64,000 bases of DNA, taken from Acinetobacter pittii ATCC 19004 = CIP 70.29. Lineage in GTDB: Bacteria > Pseudomonadota > Gammaproteobacteria > Pseudomonadales > Moraxellaceae. Where the stretch lies: contig NZ_KB849786.1 of assembly GCF_000369045.1 (NCBI RefSeq), positions 355,906 through 419,905 on the forward strand, written 5' to 3'. Position numbers and translations under genes: made by a program. Below the pieces are notes generated by a model. That model saw only the letters and a list, made by a program, of their open reading frames with translations. It was not told the DNA's origin and did not search any database. Numbering within the stretch: the first letter of the stretch is position 1; each line of letters starts with the position of its first letter. Positions 45,514 through 55,013 of this stretch are shown in pieces.

Positions 45514-47946
45514 ATGTTAAAACTTATTTTAATGGGGTGGATTGGGGGTATTGTATTTATGGGGATAGATATCCCTTTAATAATGCAATATGGGTGGTTA
45601 GGTAAAGTCTTGCTTGTTATCGGCTTTATTCTTTATATTTTTAAGAGAAATTTATTCTTAAATCGCCCCATATTAAAAGCTATTTACTGTCTAGTCTGTG
45701 CTATTAGTCTTTTTACTATAGGATATCAATATGCTCAGCATGCCTTAAATGAAAGATTAGAACTGCGACAAATGCAGCTTAAATCTTTAGATATTATCGT
45801 GTATGTCGATCGTATAAGTGAAGAAAAAGAAGATAAAACACAACAACCCGTTCAGGTACTAGGGCAGTCCCTACATCCCGTCAATTGGCTATTATATTTA
45901 AAAAATCAAAAAGTAATCTCAGCTATAGATGAGCCAAAATTACAATTAGGTCATTATTATCGAATTTCTGGCAAAACCAAACCTGCTCATAGTTACGCAG
46001 TGGCTGGTGTTTTTGACCAAGAACAATGGTTCATTCAACGAAATATAATGTCCGCTTTTAGTGTTCAGCATATTGAGCCTTTAAGCTCCGATGAAATTTA
46101 TCAGTTGGGTTATCAACATCATTTAAAAGAGCAACAAAAATTCTTTAACAGACAAAAGTTAAATGTAGAAAAGTTGCGCCTAACATTTAGATTAATGTTA
46201 AAACAATCTCCTTTGCAAAATAAAGGTCTGTTATTAGCTTTGTTAACAGGGGACGAAAGTCTCTTAAATGATGAGATTAAAAATCAATTTAAAGAATTAG
46301 GAGTCTCTCATCTGTTAGCCATTTCAGGGCCTCATGTACTCATTTTTGCTATCATGTTGTCTTGGGTATTACATCAATTAATAAGACGTTATTATCCGCA
46401 GCTTTATTTGCGTCAACCTAAACAAATTTGGACCATGATTCCATTATGTTTCGGTGTTTTGATTTATACGGCATTTGTTGGTTTTGAAATTCCTGCCTTA
46501 AGAACTTTACTCTCAGTATTTTTATTTGCTTCTTTGGTATTGATTAAAGTGCCTGTTAAACCATTTTCACTCTTGGTTTATAGTGCAAGTCTACTTTTAC
46601 TTTTCGATCCCTTCAGTGTTTTATCCGCAGGTTTTTGGCTGTCTTATGGTTCTTGCTTTATTTTATTACGGATTTATCAAACTATAGAGCAGGCTCCAAA
46701 TGTTGTTTCAACTAGTCTGTTATCTAGAATCATTCTTTTCAGTAAAATTTTAATTGAATCTCAAGGCAAAATATTTATTGCCTTATGTCCTCTAATGTTG
46801 ATTTTCTTTCAACAGATTTCATGGGTTGCTCCTTTTACAAATATTATTGCAGTTCCTTTACTCGGAGGAGTGATTGTTCCTTTAAATATTTTTGCAGCTT
46901 GTGTATGGCTTATTTTTAACTCATTCGGAAATTTACTTTTTCAAATTAGTGATGTCCTGGTTAGTATAGTACTGTCATGTTTTAATCTTTTAGAAAAGTT
47001 ATCTCTACCATTACAAGGTTTTAGCCTCACACCACTTGATTTAGTGTGCCTTAGCTTCGTTATTATTATCTTATTTTTACCGCGTGGGGTTTTACCCAAA
47101 TCTTGGGGGCTAATATGCTGTTTACCCTTGATCATTCCAGATAAGTCGTCCCAGCAAGTTCAATTAAATATTATAGACGTAGGCCAAGGACAAGCGATTT
47201 TTCTACAACATCCAGAGCAGACATGGTTAATTGATACGGGTGGTTCTTATGATGAGAAGGCTTTTAGTATTGGTCAAAATGTGGTAATTCCATATTTACG
47301 TCAAAAGGGAATTAAGCAACTGGATCACGTCGTACTATCTCATCTTGATCAAGATCATAGCGGAGCATTTCCTTCTATTGCTCAGACTTTTCCTATTAAA
47401 CAAGTCATATCAAATGAATTATGGAAAGAGCAAATTAGAGAACCATTTACTTATTGTCATCAAGGGCAAAAATTTCAATATCCACAATTAGATATTGAAA
47501 TTCTTTGGCCTAAAGAAAAAGATTTAAACTTAGTTTCTTCAAATCAAAATCAATATTCTTGTGTGATTTATATTCATTTAAAACAGATAAATGGCTATCA
47601 AAATTATTTAATCATGGGCGATGCAGGGTTGGAAGCAGAATATCAACTCATGAAAGAGTATCCTGATTTAAAGGTAGATGTTTTGGTATTAGGTCATCAT
47701 GGAAGTAAACATAGTTCGGCTTACGACTTCTTGGCGACGTTAAACCCCAAGCTTGTTGTTGCTTCTGCTGGCTTTAATAATCGTTATGGTCATCCAAGCA
47801 AAGAGGTTTTAGCGAGAGTACAAGAACTTAATATTCCGTTTAAAAGCACAGTTGAGCAAGGAACATTAAGCTTTGTATCTCGCAATCAAGAGATGGTTTT
47901 ATACACTCGACGTTTCGAGCGTACTTGGCTTCACAGGAATTTGTGA
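45514..47946 (+). CDS. comEC: DNA uptake channel protein ComEC/Rec2
   Basis: ComEC of 810 residues, the inner-membrane channel for transforming DNA. N-terminal TM helices with an OB-like soluble domain (about 75-200), then the Competence transmembrane domain (LLLALLTGDESLL, HLLAISGPHVLIFAI, FVGFEIPALRTLLSVF). A C-terminal metallo-beta-lactamase domain follows from about residue 545 (IDVGQGQAIFL, LSHLDQDHSGAF with the HxDxDH metal motif, LGHHGSKHSS). The metal motif is intact, consistent with a nuclease that degrades the non-transported strand. The last 48 bp overlap the convergent acyltransferase gene. Confidence 0.94.
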   Translation: MLKLILMGWIGGIVFMGIDIPLIMQYGWLGKVLLVIGFILYIFKRNLFLNRPILKAIYCLVCAISLFTIGYQYAQHALNERLELRQMQLKSLDIIVYVDRISEEKEDKTQQPVQVLGQSLHPVNWLLYLKNQKVISAIDEPKLQLGHYYRISGKTKPAHSYAVAGVFDQEQWFIQRNIMSAFSVQHIEPLSSDEIYQLGYQHHLKEQQKFFNRQKLNVEKLRLTFRLMLKQSPLQNKGLLLALLTGDESLLNDEIKNQFKELGVSHLLAISGPHVLIFAIMLSWVLHQLIRRYYPQLYLRQPKQIWTMIPLCFGVLIYTAFVGFEIPALRTLLSVFLFASLVLIKVPVKPFSLLVYSASLLLLFDPFSVLSAGFWLSYGSCFILLRIYQTIEQAPNVVSTSLLSRIILFSKILIESQGKIFIALCPLMLIFFQQISWVAPFTNIIAVPLLGGVIVPLNIFAACVWLIFNSFGNLLFQISDVLVSIVLSCFNLLEKLSLPLQGFSLTPLDLVCLSFVIIILFLPRGVLPKSWGLICCLPLIIPDKSSQQVQLNIIDVGQGQAIFLQHPEQTWLIDTGGSYDEKAFSIGQNVVIPYLRQKGIKQLDHVVLSHLDQDHSGAFPSIAQTFPIKQVISNELWKEQIREPFTYCHQGQKFQYPQLDIEILWPKEKDLNLVSSNQNQYSCVIYIHLKQINGYQNYLIMGDAGLEAEYQLMKEYPDLKVDVLVLGHHGSKHSSAYDFLATLNPKLVVASAGFNNRYGHPSKEVLARVQELNIPFKSTVEQGTLSFVSRNQEMVLYTRRFERTWLHRNL

Positions 47947-48882
47947 AGCTTCTGCTTTAAGTCTATCTACAATTTGAAGTGCTTCATTTGGATCAATATT
48001 GTAAATATTATCTAAAGCTGGATTTGCTTTAAAACGTTTATAACTCCAGTGATAGTGTTCTGGATAATGTTGGATCAGTTGCTCAATGGCTTGATGAATA
48101 ACAAAGGTTCCATCATCGGCACTACCTTCGTAAATTTTCTCATCCATAGGCTCAATATGCATTGTAAAACCGTCGTGTTCATTACGAATCGCATAAAGAA
48201 ATAATGCTTTGGCTTTTGTTTTTTGGATGAGCTTGGCACTTAAATTACTTGAGGCAAGTGGTACACCAAAATAATTGATCATATCCCCACCAACATTAGG
48301 TGTATGGTCGGGTAAAATTACAGTGGTTTCGCCTTGTTTTAGTGCTTTAAAAATTTGTCGAACACCAGTCTCATCGGTAGGTACCAAGTTGGCTTGTTCA
48401 CGACTACGTGCTTCTCGAACAAAACGGTCTGCATCTTCATTTTTTACAGGCTTGTATAAAATAGTCATGGAAGTGAACTGGGCACACCAAGCATTCATGA
48501 TTTCCCATGTACCAAAATGTGGAACAATCAATACCACACCTTTTTTTGCTGCCAGTGCTTCATGAAAGTAATGTTCACCCTCAATATGGTGAATTCTTGA
48601 AATATTCTTACTATTTGATGAGCCCCAAATACTTAAAAACTCGAAGTATGAGGTTAACTCGTTACGAATAGCTTGTTGTGTAATATCTATTCGTTGCTGT
48701 GGTGTTAAGTGGGGAAGTGCAATTTGTAAGTTAAGTTCTATACTTTTTGATGTTCTAGTAATTTTTAAAGTATTGACTAACCCTGCCAACATACGGGCAA
48801 TAAAACGTCCAAATTGAATGGGTTGACGGCTAAAAGTTTTGAGTAAGTAATAGTTCATGCTTTTTACATCTAGTTTGGTCAT
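47899..48882 (-). CDS. LpxL/HtrB family acyltransferase
   Basis: A 327-residue member of the lipid A late acyltransferase family. The catalytic HX4(D/E) motif is HFGTWE near residue 125, in VVLIVPHFGTWEIMNAW; ILPDHTPNVGG and the glycine-rich GVPLASSNLSAKLI are family blocks. YPEHYHWSYKRFKANP near the end is the typical WxYKRF block. Such enzymes add secondary acyl chains to lipid A from acyl-ACP. Whether this is the LpxL or LpxM type cannot be decided from sequence alone. The stop lies within the 3' end of comEC on the other strand. The start is the first ATG; a second in frame lies at 48858. Confidence 0.85.
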   Translation of the reverse strand: MTKLDVKSMNYYLLKTFSRQPIQFGRFIARMLAGLVNTLKITRTSKSIELNLQIALPHLTPQQRIDITQQAIRNELTSYFEFLSIWGSSNSKNISRIHHIEGEHYFHEALAAKKGVVLIVPHFGTWEIMNAWCAQFTSMTILYKPVKNEDADRFVREARSREQANLVPTDETGVRQIFKALKQGETTVILPDHTPNVGGDMINYFGVPLASSNLSAKLIQKTKAKALFLYAIRNEHDGFTMHIEPMDEKIYEGSADDGTFVIHQAIEQLIQHYPEHYHWSYKRFKANPALDNIYNIDPNEALQIVDRLKAEASQIPVKPSTLETSSV

Positions 48883-49015
48883 CTATCGCGGTAAAAAGGA
48901 GGCAACAAGTAAAAAAAGATAAAAATATTATAAATGAAATCATATAATTTAGACAGTTTTTATCAAATCAACGTATATAATGACATCATTTTAGATTGAT
49001 TTGGATTGGAATTTT

Positions 49016-50032
49016 ATGTCCGATTGGCCACCAAAACCACAAAATGAACCTATAATCCCTAAACAAAATGGACCAGAATGGCAAATTCTTGAGAAGGCTG
49101 TACTTGCTTCAGTAGAAGAGCAACGCCGTAGTCGTCGTTGGGGTATCTTCTTTAAAACATTAACTTTTATTTATCTATTATTCATTATTGTACTCATGGG
49201 CAAAGGCTGTTCAACCAGCAAAGAAGGCTCTGCTGTAAGTAGCAGTAGTGCTCATTTGGCAGTGGTGGATATTATTGGAACAATTGATGCTTCGAGTAAT
49301 CAAGCGGTAAATAGTGAAGATACGAATAAAGCGCTTAAACGTGCTTTTGAAGCCTCAAATAGTAAGGCTGTTGCACTTAACATTAACTCACCTGGCGGTT
49401 CTCCAGTTCAGTCTGATGAAATCTGGCAGGAAATTCGTTATTTGAAAAAACAGCACCCTGATAAGAAAGTTTATGCCGTTATTGGTGATATGGGGGCATC
49501 GGGTGCGTACTATATCGCTTCTGCTGCGGATGAGATTATTGTCAACCCATCAAGTTTAGTGGGCTCAATTGGTGTAATCATGCCTAACTATGGCATTACT
49601 GGTTTAGCTCAGAAGCTCGGTATTGAAGACCGCACTTTAACTGCCGGAACGAATAAAGACATTTTAAGTATGACAAAACCGATTGATCCTGCTCAAAAGC
49701 AACATATTCAATCTGTTCTTGATAATGTTCATACTCACTTTATTACCGCAGTGAAAGAAGGCCGTGGTAAGCGTTTAAAATCGAATGATCCAGCTATTTT
49801 TTCTGGCTTATTCTGGACGGGTGAACAAGCAATTCAATTAGGTGTTGCTGACCGTTCAGGTAATATTACGAGCTTGATGCGTGAACTAAACCTTGATAAT
49901 AAAGTTGACTACACAATTGAGCGTAACCCACTACAATCCATTTTGGGTCGTATGGGGGCACAAATCGGGCAAGGAGTAAGTGAATCTATTGCTCAAGAAG
50001 TGCAGACTAGTCAAAGCGCAAAATTACAATAA
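49016..50032 (+). CDS. Signal peptide peptidase SppA-type S49 protease
   Basis: A 338-residue S49 peptidase of the short (single-domain) type. It has an N-terminal cytoplasmic region of about 45 residues, one TM (FFKTLTFIYLLFIIVLMG), and the protease domain after it. LNINSPGGSPVQ is the oxyanion region. The catalytic Ser is in GDMGASGAYYIA, and the catalytic Lys would come from a partner or the LVGSIGVIMP region as in SppA. It degrades residual signal peptides in the membrane. The start is ATG 49016; the frame reads back to a TTG at 49001. It is followed at 24 bp by an alpha/beta hydrolase. Confidence 0.87.
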   Translation: MSDWPPKPQNEPIIPKQNGPEWQILEKAVLASVEEQRRSRRWGIFFKTLTFIYLLFIIVLMGKGCSTSKEGSAVSSSSAHLAVVDIIGTIDASSNQAVNSEDTNKALKRAFEASNSKAVALNINSPGGSPVQSDEIWQEIRYLKKQHPDKKVYAVIGDMGASGAYYIASAADEIIVNPSSLVGSIGVIMPNYGITGLAQKLGIEDRTLTAGTNKDILSMTKPIDPAQKQHIQSVLDNVHTHFITAVKEGRGKRLKSNDPAIFSGLFWTGEQAIQLGVADRSGNITSLMRELNLDNKVDYTIERNPLQSILGRMGAQIGQGVSESIAQEVQTSQSAKLQ

Positions 50033-50055
50033 ATCTGTATTTTTAGGATAACGGT

Positions 50056-50856
50056 ATGTCAATGAAACCGGTTATACACTTTGCGCATGCCAATGGTGTG
50101 CCATCTATGGTGTATCAAAAATTGTTTGATCAATTAAAAGATGAGTATGACGTAATTTATGTTCCACTCATTGGTCCTGACAAACGTTATCCTGTGACTA
50201 ACCATTGGCCTGCTTTGGTTGATCAAGTTATTGATAGTATTGTGCGTCAGGCGAAAGGACGTAAAGTCATCGGATTAGGCCATTCTCTTGGTTCGGTTTT
50301 AACATTGATGGCATCTTTTCGACGTCCTGAACTGTTTTCTCAAGTCATTATGTTAGATCCGCCTCTTATTTTAGGGCGATATTCGTTTGCTTTTCATATG
50401 GCAAAGTTATTTCGCCCTAAATTGGTTGATGCGATGACACCGGCGGGCTTATCTGCACGTCGCCGTGAACATTGGGAGTCGAGAGAGCAGGCGGCTGAGT
50501 TACTTCGTCCTAAAGGATTTTATAAAGATTTTGATGAAGATTGTTTTCAGGCTTATATTGATTATGCTTTGAAAGAAGATTCGATTCGCGGTGGAGTAAC
50601 TTTAACGATTTCTCGTGAAGATGAAGTTGCAATTTTCCGTAAAAATCCTTCTTGGTGGTGGCTGCCTATGCCAAAACCTAAGATGCCTGTGCATTTAGTT
50701 GTGGGTAAAGGAAGTGATTTCTTAAAAAGAGGCTTTCCTCAAATGGCAAAGCGAAAAATGGGAATCCCATTTACTGTGGTTGAAGGGGGTCATATGTTCC
50801 CTCTAGAGCATCCTATTGATACAGTAAATTCTATAAAGAAATTGATTCATCATTAA
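50056..50856 (+). CDS. Alpha/beta hydrolase
   Basis: A 266-residue cytoplasmic alpha/beta hydrolase. The HANG block near residue 11 (HFAHANGVPS) is the oxyanion segment. GLGHSLGS near residues 76-83 is the nucleophile elbow with Ser, and GGHMFPLEHP provides the catalytic His; an acid candidate is in VVGKGSDFL. Lipase- or thioesterase-like activity is likely; the substrate is unknown. It is probably co-transcribed with the S49 peptidase gene. A terminator follows. Confidence 0.83.
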   Translation: MSMKPVIHFAHANGVPSMVYQKLFDQLKDEYDVIYVPLIGPDKRYPVTNHWPALVDQVIDSIVRQAKGRKVIGLGHSLGSVLTLMASFRRPELFSQVIMLDPPLILGRYSFAFHMAKLFRPKLVDAMTPAGLSARRREHWESREQAAELLRPKGFYKDFDEDCFQAYIDYALKEDSIRGGVTLTISREDEVAIFRKNPSWWWLPMPKPKMPVHLVVGKGSDFLKRGFPQMAKRKMGIPFTVVEGGHMFPLEHPIDTVNSIKKLIHH

Positions 50857-50877
50857 TTAAATTAATTTAAAGCTTAT

Positions 50878-50907
50878 AAAAAAGGACATGCCAGCATGTC
50901 CTTTTTT
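50878..50907. terminator. Bidirectional hairpin terminator
   Basis: Fourteen-base perfect arms (aaaaaaggacatgc and complement) with a ca centre and T6 runs on both strands, between convergent hydrolase and purN genes. Confidence 0.92.
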
Positions 50908-50931
50908 ATTTTTGCTTGTTAGTAAAATACT

Positions 50932-51561
50932 TTACCAACTTGCAAAACGAATAGGGTCTTTTAGAACTTGATTACGGAAATAGGCTTGCCCATCTTTCCA
51001 TGTAAGTTGACCGTTACACAGCCACTCTGCAACTTGTGGGTAGATAAAGTGCTCAAGTGTGTGCACTCGATCTGCTAACGAAGCGACAGTATCATGTTCT
51101 TTAACTGATATAGCTGATTGGGCAATAGATTGACCAGAATCCAGTTCAGCAGTTACAAAGTGTACGGTACAACCATGCAAACGATCACCTGTGTTTAAAA
51201 CACGTTGATGAGTATTCACACCTTTGTAAGCTGGAAGAAGCGAGGGATGTATATTCAGCATTTTCCCTTGCCATTTGTTGACAAAGGTTGGTGTTAAGAT
51301 ACGCATGAAGCCAGCTAAAATAACTACATCTACTTCCCAAGCTAAGAGTTGCTGATGCATTGCCTCATCAAACACTTCGCGCGTTGGAAAGTCTTTATGG
51401 GAGATAACAGCGGTAGCAATATTGGCTTTTTGAGCACGCTCTAGGGCATAAGCATCTGCTTTATTAGACAGTACACCTACAATTTGCCCTGATAGATTTG
51501 CATCTATCAAGGCCTGTAAATTACTGCCATTCCCAGAGACTAGAACAGCAATTTTTATCAT
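50932..51561 (-). CDS. purN: Phosphoribosylglycinamide formyltransferase PurN
   Basis: PurN of 209 residues uses 10-formyl-THF to formylate GAR, the third step of purine synthesis. It opens [47 protein letters not shown] carries the catalytic Asn and His; [15 protein letters not shown] holds the catalytic Asp. Its ATG overlaps the purM stop by 4 bp (ATGA), so synthesis of the two enzymes is coupled. Confidence 0.96.
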   Translation of the reverse strand: MIKIAVLVSGNGSNLQALIDANLSGQIVGVLSNKADAYALERAQKANIATAVISHKDFPTREVFDEAMHQQLLAWEVDVVILAGFMRILTPTFVNKWQGKMLNIHPSLLPAYKGVNTHQRVLNTGDRLHGCTVHFVTAELDSGQSIAQSAISVKEHDTVASLADRVHTLEHFIYPQVAEWLCNGQLTWKDGQAYFRNQVLKDPIRFASW

Positions 51562-52628
51562 GCAAAGATCACACGAATTTTTTCGTCTGCACCTTCCACT
51601 GACTCAGCATTTTCTTGGATATATCCAATTTTCCAAGCTTTTTCACCTTGAGCATTAAGTACTTCAATTGTTTTTTCAGCATCATTTGCATCAACAGCAA
51701 TAACCATACCTACGCCACAGTTAAATGTACGGTACATTTCAAAGCGTTCTACATTGCCTTCACGTTGTAGAAGTTGGAACAATTCAGGCCATTCCCAAGA
51801 AGATTCATCAATAACTGCTTGTGCACCATTTGGCAATACACGAGGTAAGTTACCTGGTAAACCACCACCAGTAATGTGCGCCATAGCATGAACATCAACT
51901 TGTTTGCAGAGTTCAAGAACTGGTTTTACATAAATACGAGTTGGTTCCATTGCTACATCAGCAAGCGGGCGACCATCAATCGTTTGAGTTAAATCAACGT
52001 TTTTAACGTCTAAAATTTTACGTAGTAATGAGTAACCATTGGAGTGAGCACCACTTGATGCAACACCAATAAGTACGTCACCAGACTTTACTTTAGAGCC
52101 ATCAATAATTTTGCTTTGCTCAACAACACCAACTGCAAAACCAGCAAGGTCGTAATCTTCGCCTTCGTACATGCCTGGCATTTCTGCGGTTTCACCACCT
52201 ACAAGTGCGCAACCTGCAAGCTCACAACCTTTACCAATACCAGTAACAACATTTGCAGCAACGTCAACATTTAAGTGACCAGTCGCGTAATAATCAAGGA
52301 AGAATAATGGTTCTGCGCCACAAACTAAAAGGTCATTTACACACATAGCCACAAGGTCTTGGCCGATTGTGTCATGACGATTGAGATTAAGGGCCAAACG
52401 TAATTTAGTTCCTACACCATCGGTTCCAGAAACTAAAACAGGCTCTTCATAACCTTTAGGAATTTTGCATAGTGCACCAAAGCCACCAAGCCCGCCCATT
52501 ACTTCAGGACGACTTGTACGTTTAGCGACTGACTTGATACGATCGACCAGTGCGTCGCCCGCTTCAATGTCGACACCCGCATCTTTGTAGCTTAAACCGG
52601 TATTTGGGGTAGAAGTTGAGTTGCTCAT
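51558..52628 (-). CDS. purM: Phosphoribosylformylglycinamidine cyclo-ligase PurM
   Basis: PurM (AIR synthetase) of 356 residues performs the fifth step of purine synthesis. [61 protein letters not shown] and [16 protein letters not shown] are the family blocks, all intact. It is transcribed toward purN. The promoter lies in the 135-bp region shared with the divergent PerM gene; no PurR-type operator was recognised there. Confidence 0.97.
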   Translation of the reverse strand: MSNSTSTPNTGLSYKDAGVDIEAGDALVDRIKSVAKRTSRPEVMGGLGGFGALCKIPKGYEEPVLVSGTDGVGTKLRLALNLNRHDTIGQDLVAMCVNDLLVCGAEPLFFLDYYATGHLNVDVAANVVTGIGKGCELAGCALVGGETAEMPGMYEGEDYDLAGFAVGVVEQSKIIDGSKVKSGDVLIGVASSGAHSNGYSLLRKILDVKNVDLTQTIDGRPLADVAMEPTRIYVKPVLELCKQVDVHAMAHITGGGLPGNLPRVLPNGAQAVIDESSWEWPELFQLLQREGNVERFEMYRTFNCGVGMVIAVDANDAEKTIEVLNAQGEKAWKIGYIQENAESVEGADEKIRVIFA

Positions 52629-52763
52629 AAATGAAGTCTCCGCATTGGCGGCAGATTATAACCTGAATATACGAAACTCTTATGTTATTTATGCTCGAAA
52701 ATGCTATCTTTAATAAAAATATTTTTTCATTTATAACGATTAAATCAAAAAAGGCTAGATTTT

Positions 52764-53957
52764 ATGCAAGATCGTATACTGCGCCGTATTTTTTTACTCG
52801 CAGGTATTGTATTGCTGGTATGGGTGTTGTACTTACTCAAGCCTGTAGTCATTCCTTTTATCGGTGCTTTTTTCCTGGCTTATTTATTCAGTCCACTTGT
52901 TGATGTGCTGGTAAAAATGAAATTGCCTCGCTGGTTAGCAATTAGCGTGGTATTCGTCGGAATAGGTGTAACCTTAACTATTGCACTCTGGTATTTAGTT
53001 CCACTGATTTGGAAACAATTAGTTTATGCCCGAGATAGTATTCCAGCAGGTATTCACTGGATTAATGCTACCTTTTTACCTTGGGTGTCTTCGACATTTA
53101 ATGTCCAGCAAATGGAAATTGACACAGAGCAGTTGTCTAAAGCTGTCATGGAATATGTCCAAACAAACTATAGCGCAGACAGCATTCAGGCAGTGTTATT
53201 AAAACTGGCTCAATCTGGTTTGAATTTTATTCAGATTGGTGGAACAGTGGTTTTAATTCCAATCATTGCTTTCTATTTCTTGCTTGATTGGGAACGTATG
53301 TTACAAAACTTACGCCGTCTCATCCCACGTCCATATGAAGCAACTACTTTACAGATCGTTGGTGAATGCCATAGCGTTTTAGGGGCATTTGTTAAAGGTC
53401 AGTTTCTTGTCATGCTATTGCTTGGCGTAGTGTATGCAGTTGGTTTACAGCTCATCGGTTTGGAAGTTGGCCTGATTATTGGTATGGTGGCAGGGCTTGC
53501 TAGTATTATTCCTTATTTAGGTTTTGCCGTAGGTATTATTGCCGCTGTTATTGCCAGCCTGTTCCAGTTTGGCTTGGATTGGATGCATCTATTACTGGTT
53601 GGTATCGTCTTTATGATTGGTCAAGCGGTAGAAGGCTATATCTTACAGCCATTCCTACTGGGTGATAAAATTGGCTTATCTCCTGTAGCAGTTGTTTTTG
53701 CAGTATTGGCAGGTGCACAACTTGCAGGTTTCTTGGGAATGTTAATTGCATTGCCTGTTGCTGCGGTTATTGTAGTGTTGTTGAAGCATTTAAGAGAGAA
53801 TTACGAAAGAAGCTCACTTTACGCTCCACCATCTACATTAGTGATCCAACATGGCGATATTGAGCAAATTCATGTACAAACCGAAAGCACTAAGCTTGAT
53901 CTTGAAGTTAAAACACAGCAAGATACAGATGAACTAAAATCTCCTAACCAGAAATAA
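52764..53957 (+). CDS. perM: PerM/AI-2E transporter family membrane protein
   Basis: A 397-residue permease of the AI-2E transporter (PerM/YhhT) family. About eight hydrophobic segments; LLKPVVIPFIGAFFLAYLFSPLV is the N-terminal signature. The C-terminal half shows GMVAGLASIIPYLGFAVGII and LSPVAVVFAVLAGAQLAGFLGMLIALPVAAV. The C-terminus is charged and soluble. A quorum-signal role is documented only for some members, so the substrate is uncertain. The gene lies 20 bp upstream of hda, and this pairing recurs in gammaproteobacteria. Confidence 0.88.
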   Translation: MQDRILRRIFLLAGIVLLVWVLYLLKPVVIPFIGAFFLAYLFSPLVDVLVKMKLPRWLAISVVFVGIGVTLTIALWYLVPLIWKQLVYARDSIPAGIHWINATFLPWVSSTFNVQQMEIDTEQLSKAVMEYVQTNYSADSIQAVLLKLAQSGLNFIQIGGTVVLIPIIAFYFLLDWERMLQNLRRLIPRPYEATTLQIVGECHSVLGAFVKGQFLVMLLLGVVYAVGLQLIGLEVGLIIGMVAGLASIIPYLGFAVGIIAAVIASLFQFGLDWMHLLLVGIVFMIGQAVEGYILQPFLLGDKIGLSPVAVVFAVLAGAQLAGFLGMLIALPVAAVIVVLLKHLRENYERSSLYAPPSTLVIQHGDIEQIHVQTESTKLDLEVKTQQDTDELKSPNQK

Positions 53958-53977
53958 TTTCAAGGTTAATTCAATAT

Positions 53978-54676
53978 ATGCGTCAACTCCAACTGGATAT
54001 AGAACCTCAACTTGATGCCCGAATCAGTGATTTTTCGGGACCGGGTTGGGGGCATGTAGTCGATGCCGTGCGTCAACTACATGCTGGTCTGGTGAGTAGG
54101 TTCTATATTTACGGTGGAGCGGGGACGGGGAAGAGTCATTTACTTTCTGCAATTTGTGATTCTTATTTAGAAATAGGCAAATCTGCTATTAAAGTATCTT
54201 TGCTCGAACTGCTTGATGCACCTATTGAGGCAATTACCTCTTTAGAACATTATGATCTTGTTGCTTTGGATGATATTGAATCGATTAGTGGTGTGCCTCA
54301 CTGGCAGAAAGCTGTTTTTCATTTAATGAATAATCACGAAGGACAACTGGTGTTTTCGTCGCGTGTAGCACCGATTGAATTAAAGCTGGAATTACCAGAC
54401 CTACAATCACGACTTACACAAGCCGTTAGTGTAAAAGTGCCAAGTGGAAGTCTATATGCAGACCGCTATGCCTTGGTGACATCTGTAATGGCTAGACGGG
54501 GTATTCACTTTGACCAACAAATTGTTGATTACTTATTATTACATGGTCCTCACCAAGCATCTCTTTTACTGCAAACTGTTGCTCAGTTAGAAAAACTACT
54601 CAAAGGTGAAAAAACAAAACTTTCTAATGCGACTTTAAGACAAATTTATGCTTTGATTGATGAGTATCAACAGTAG
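53978..54676 (+). CDS. hda: DnaA regulatory inactivator Hda
   Basis: Hda of 232 residues, a DnaA-like AAA+ protein without the DNA-binding domain. With the beta clamp it stimulates hydrolysis of DnaA-ATP after initiation. An N-terminal clamp-binding motif is visible (QLQLDIE, matching Q-L-x-L). Walker A is YGGAGTGKSHL near residue 49, Walker B LVALDDIE, sensor 1 VFSSR, and the sensor 2 Arg is in ARRGIHF. The length equals that of the E. coli homologue. It directly follows perM. Confidence 0.92.
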   Translation: MRQLQLDIEPQLDARISDFSGPGWGHVVDAVRQLHAGLVSRFYIYGGAGTGKSHLLSAICDSYLEIGKSAIKVSLLELLDAPIEAITSLEHYDLVALDDIESISGVPHWQKAVFHLMNNHEGQLVFSSRVAPIELKLELPDLQSRLTQAVSVKVPSGSLYADRYALVTSVMARRGIHFDQQIVDYLLLHGPHQASLLLQTVAQLEKLLKGEKTKLSNATLRQIYALIDEYQQ

Positions 54677-55013
54677 AGTTTCTAGCTTAAATTTGCTGTT
54701 TTGCTTAAATTAAACTCATACAATTTAAAAAATGGCTTTCCCTACATAAGTTTTTTTCATTTCAGAAAAGCTATATTTATAACTTATAAATTCTTTTTTA
54801 ATTTTTTAATACGACAATTTTTTGTATTTAAAAAACTTTTTTAGGTCTACGAAGCTTTTTGTAATCTAGCTCAAAAATGACTCTAGAGACCGACCAAAAT
54901 GTCTTGAGAAATTCTACTTCCTGTGACAAAGTACGCACAAAGGATGCGATTGCAAAAGCGGAAATTTTGCAATATTGACAAAGAAAAATGAAAAAAGATG
55001 TAAGGAGATGGGT
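54677..55013. other. 337-bp intergenic region upstream of the GlyGly-CTERM genes
   Basis: A very AT-rich region. No hda terminator with a strong stem was found. A perfect 9-bp inverted repeat (54949-54957 / 54965-54973, attgcaaaa and complement) sits 40 bp before the next start, placing a hairpin in its leader. A strong ribosome-binding site (aaggag, 55002-55007) follows. Confidence 0.5.

Noticed and set aside
48275..48565. 96-codon + strand frame opposite the acyltransferase gene
   Set aside because: Shadow of the conserved HX4E region on the minus strand; no supporting start signals.
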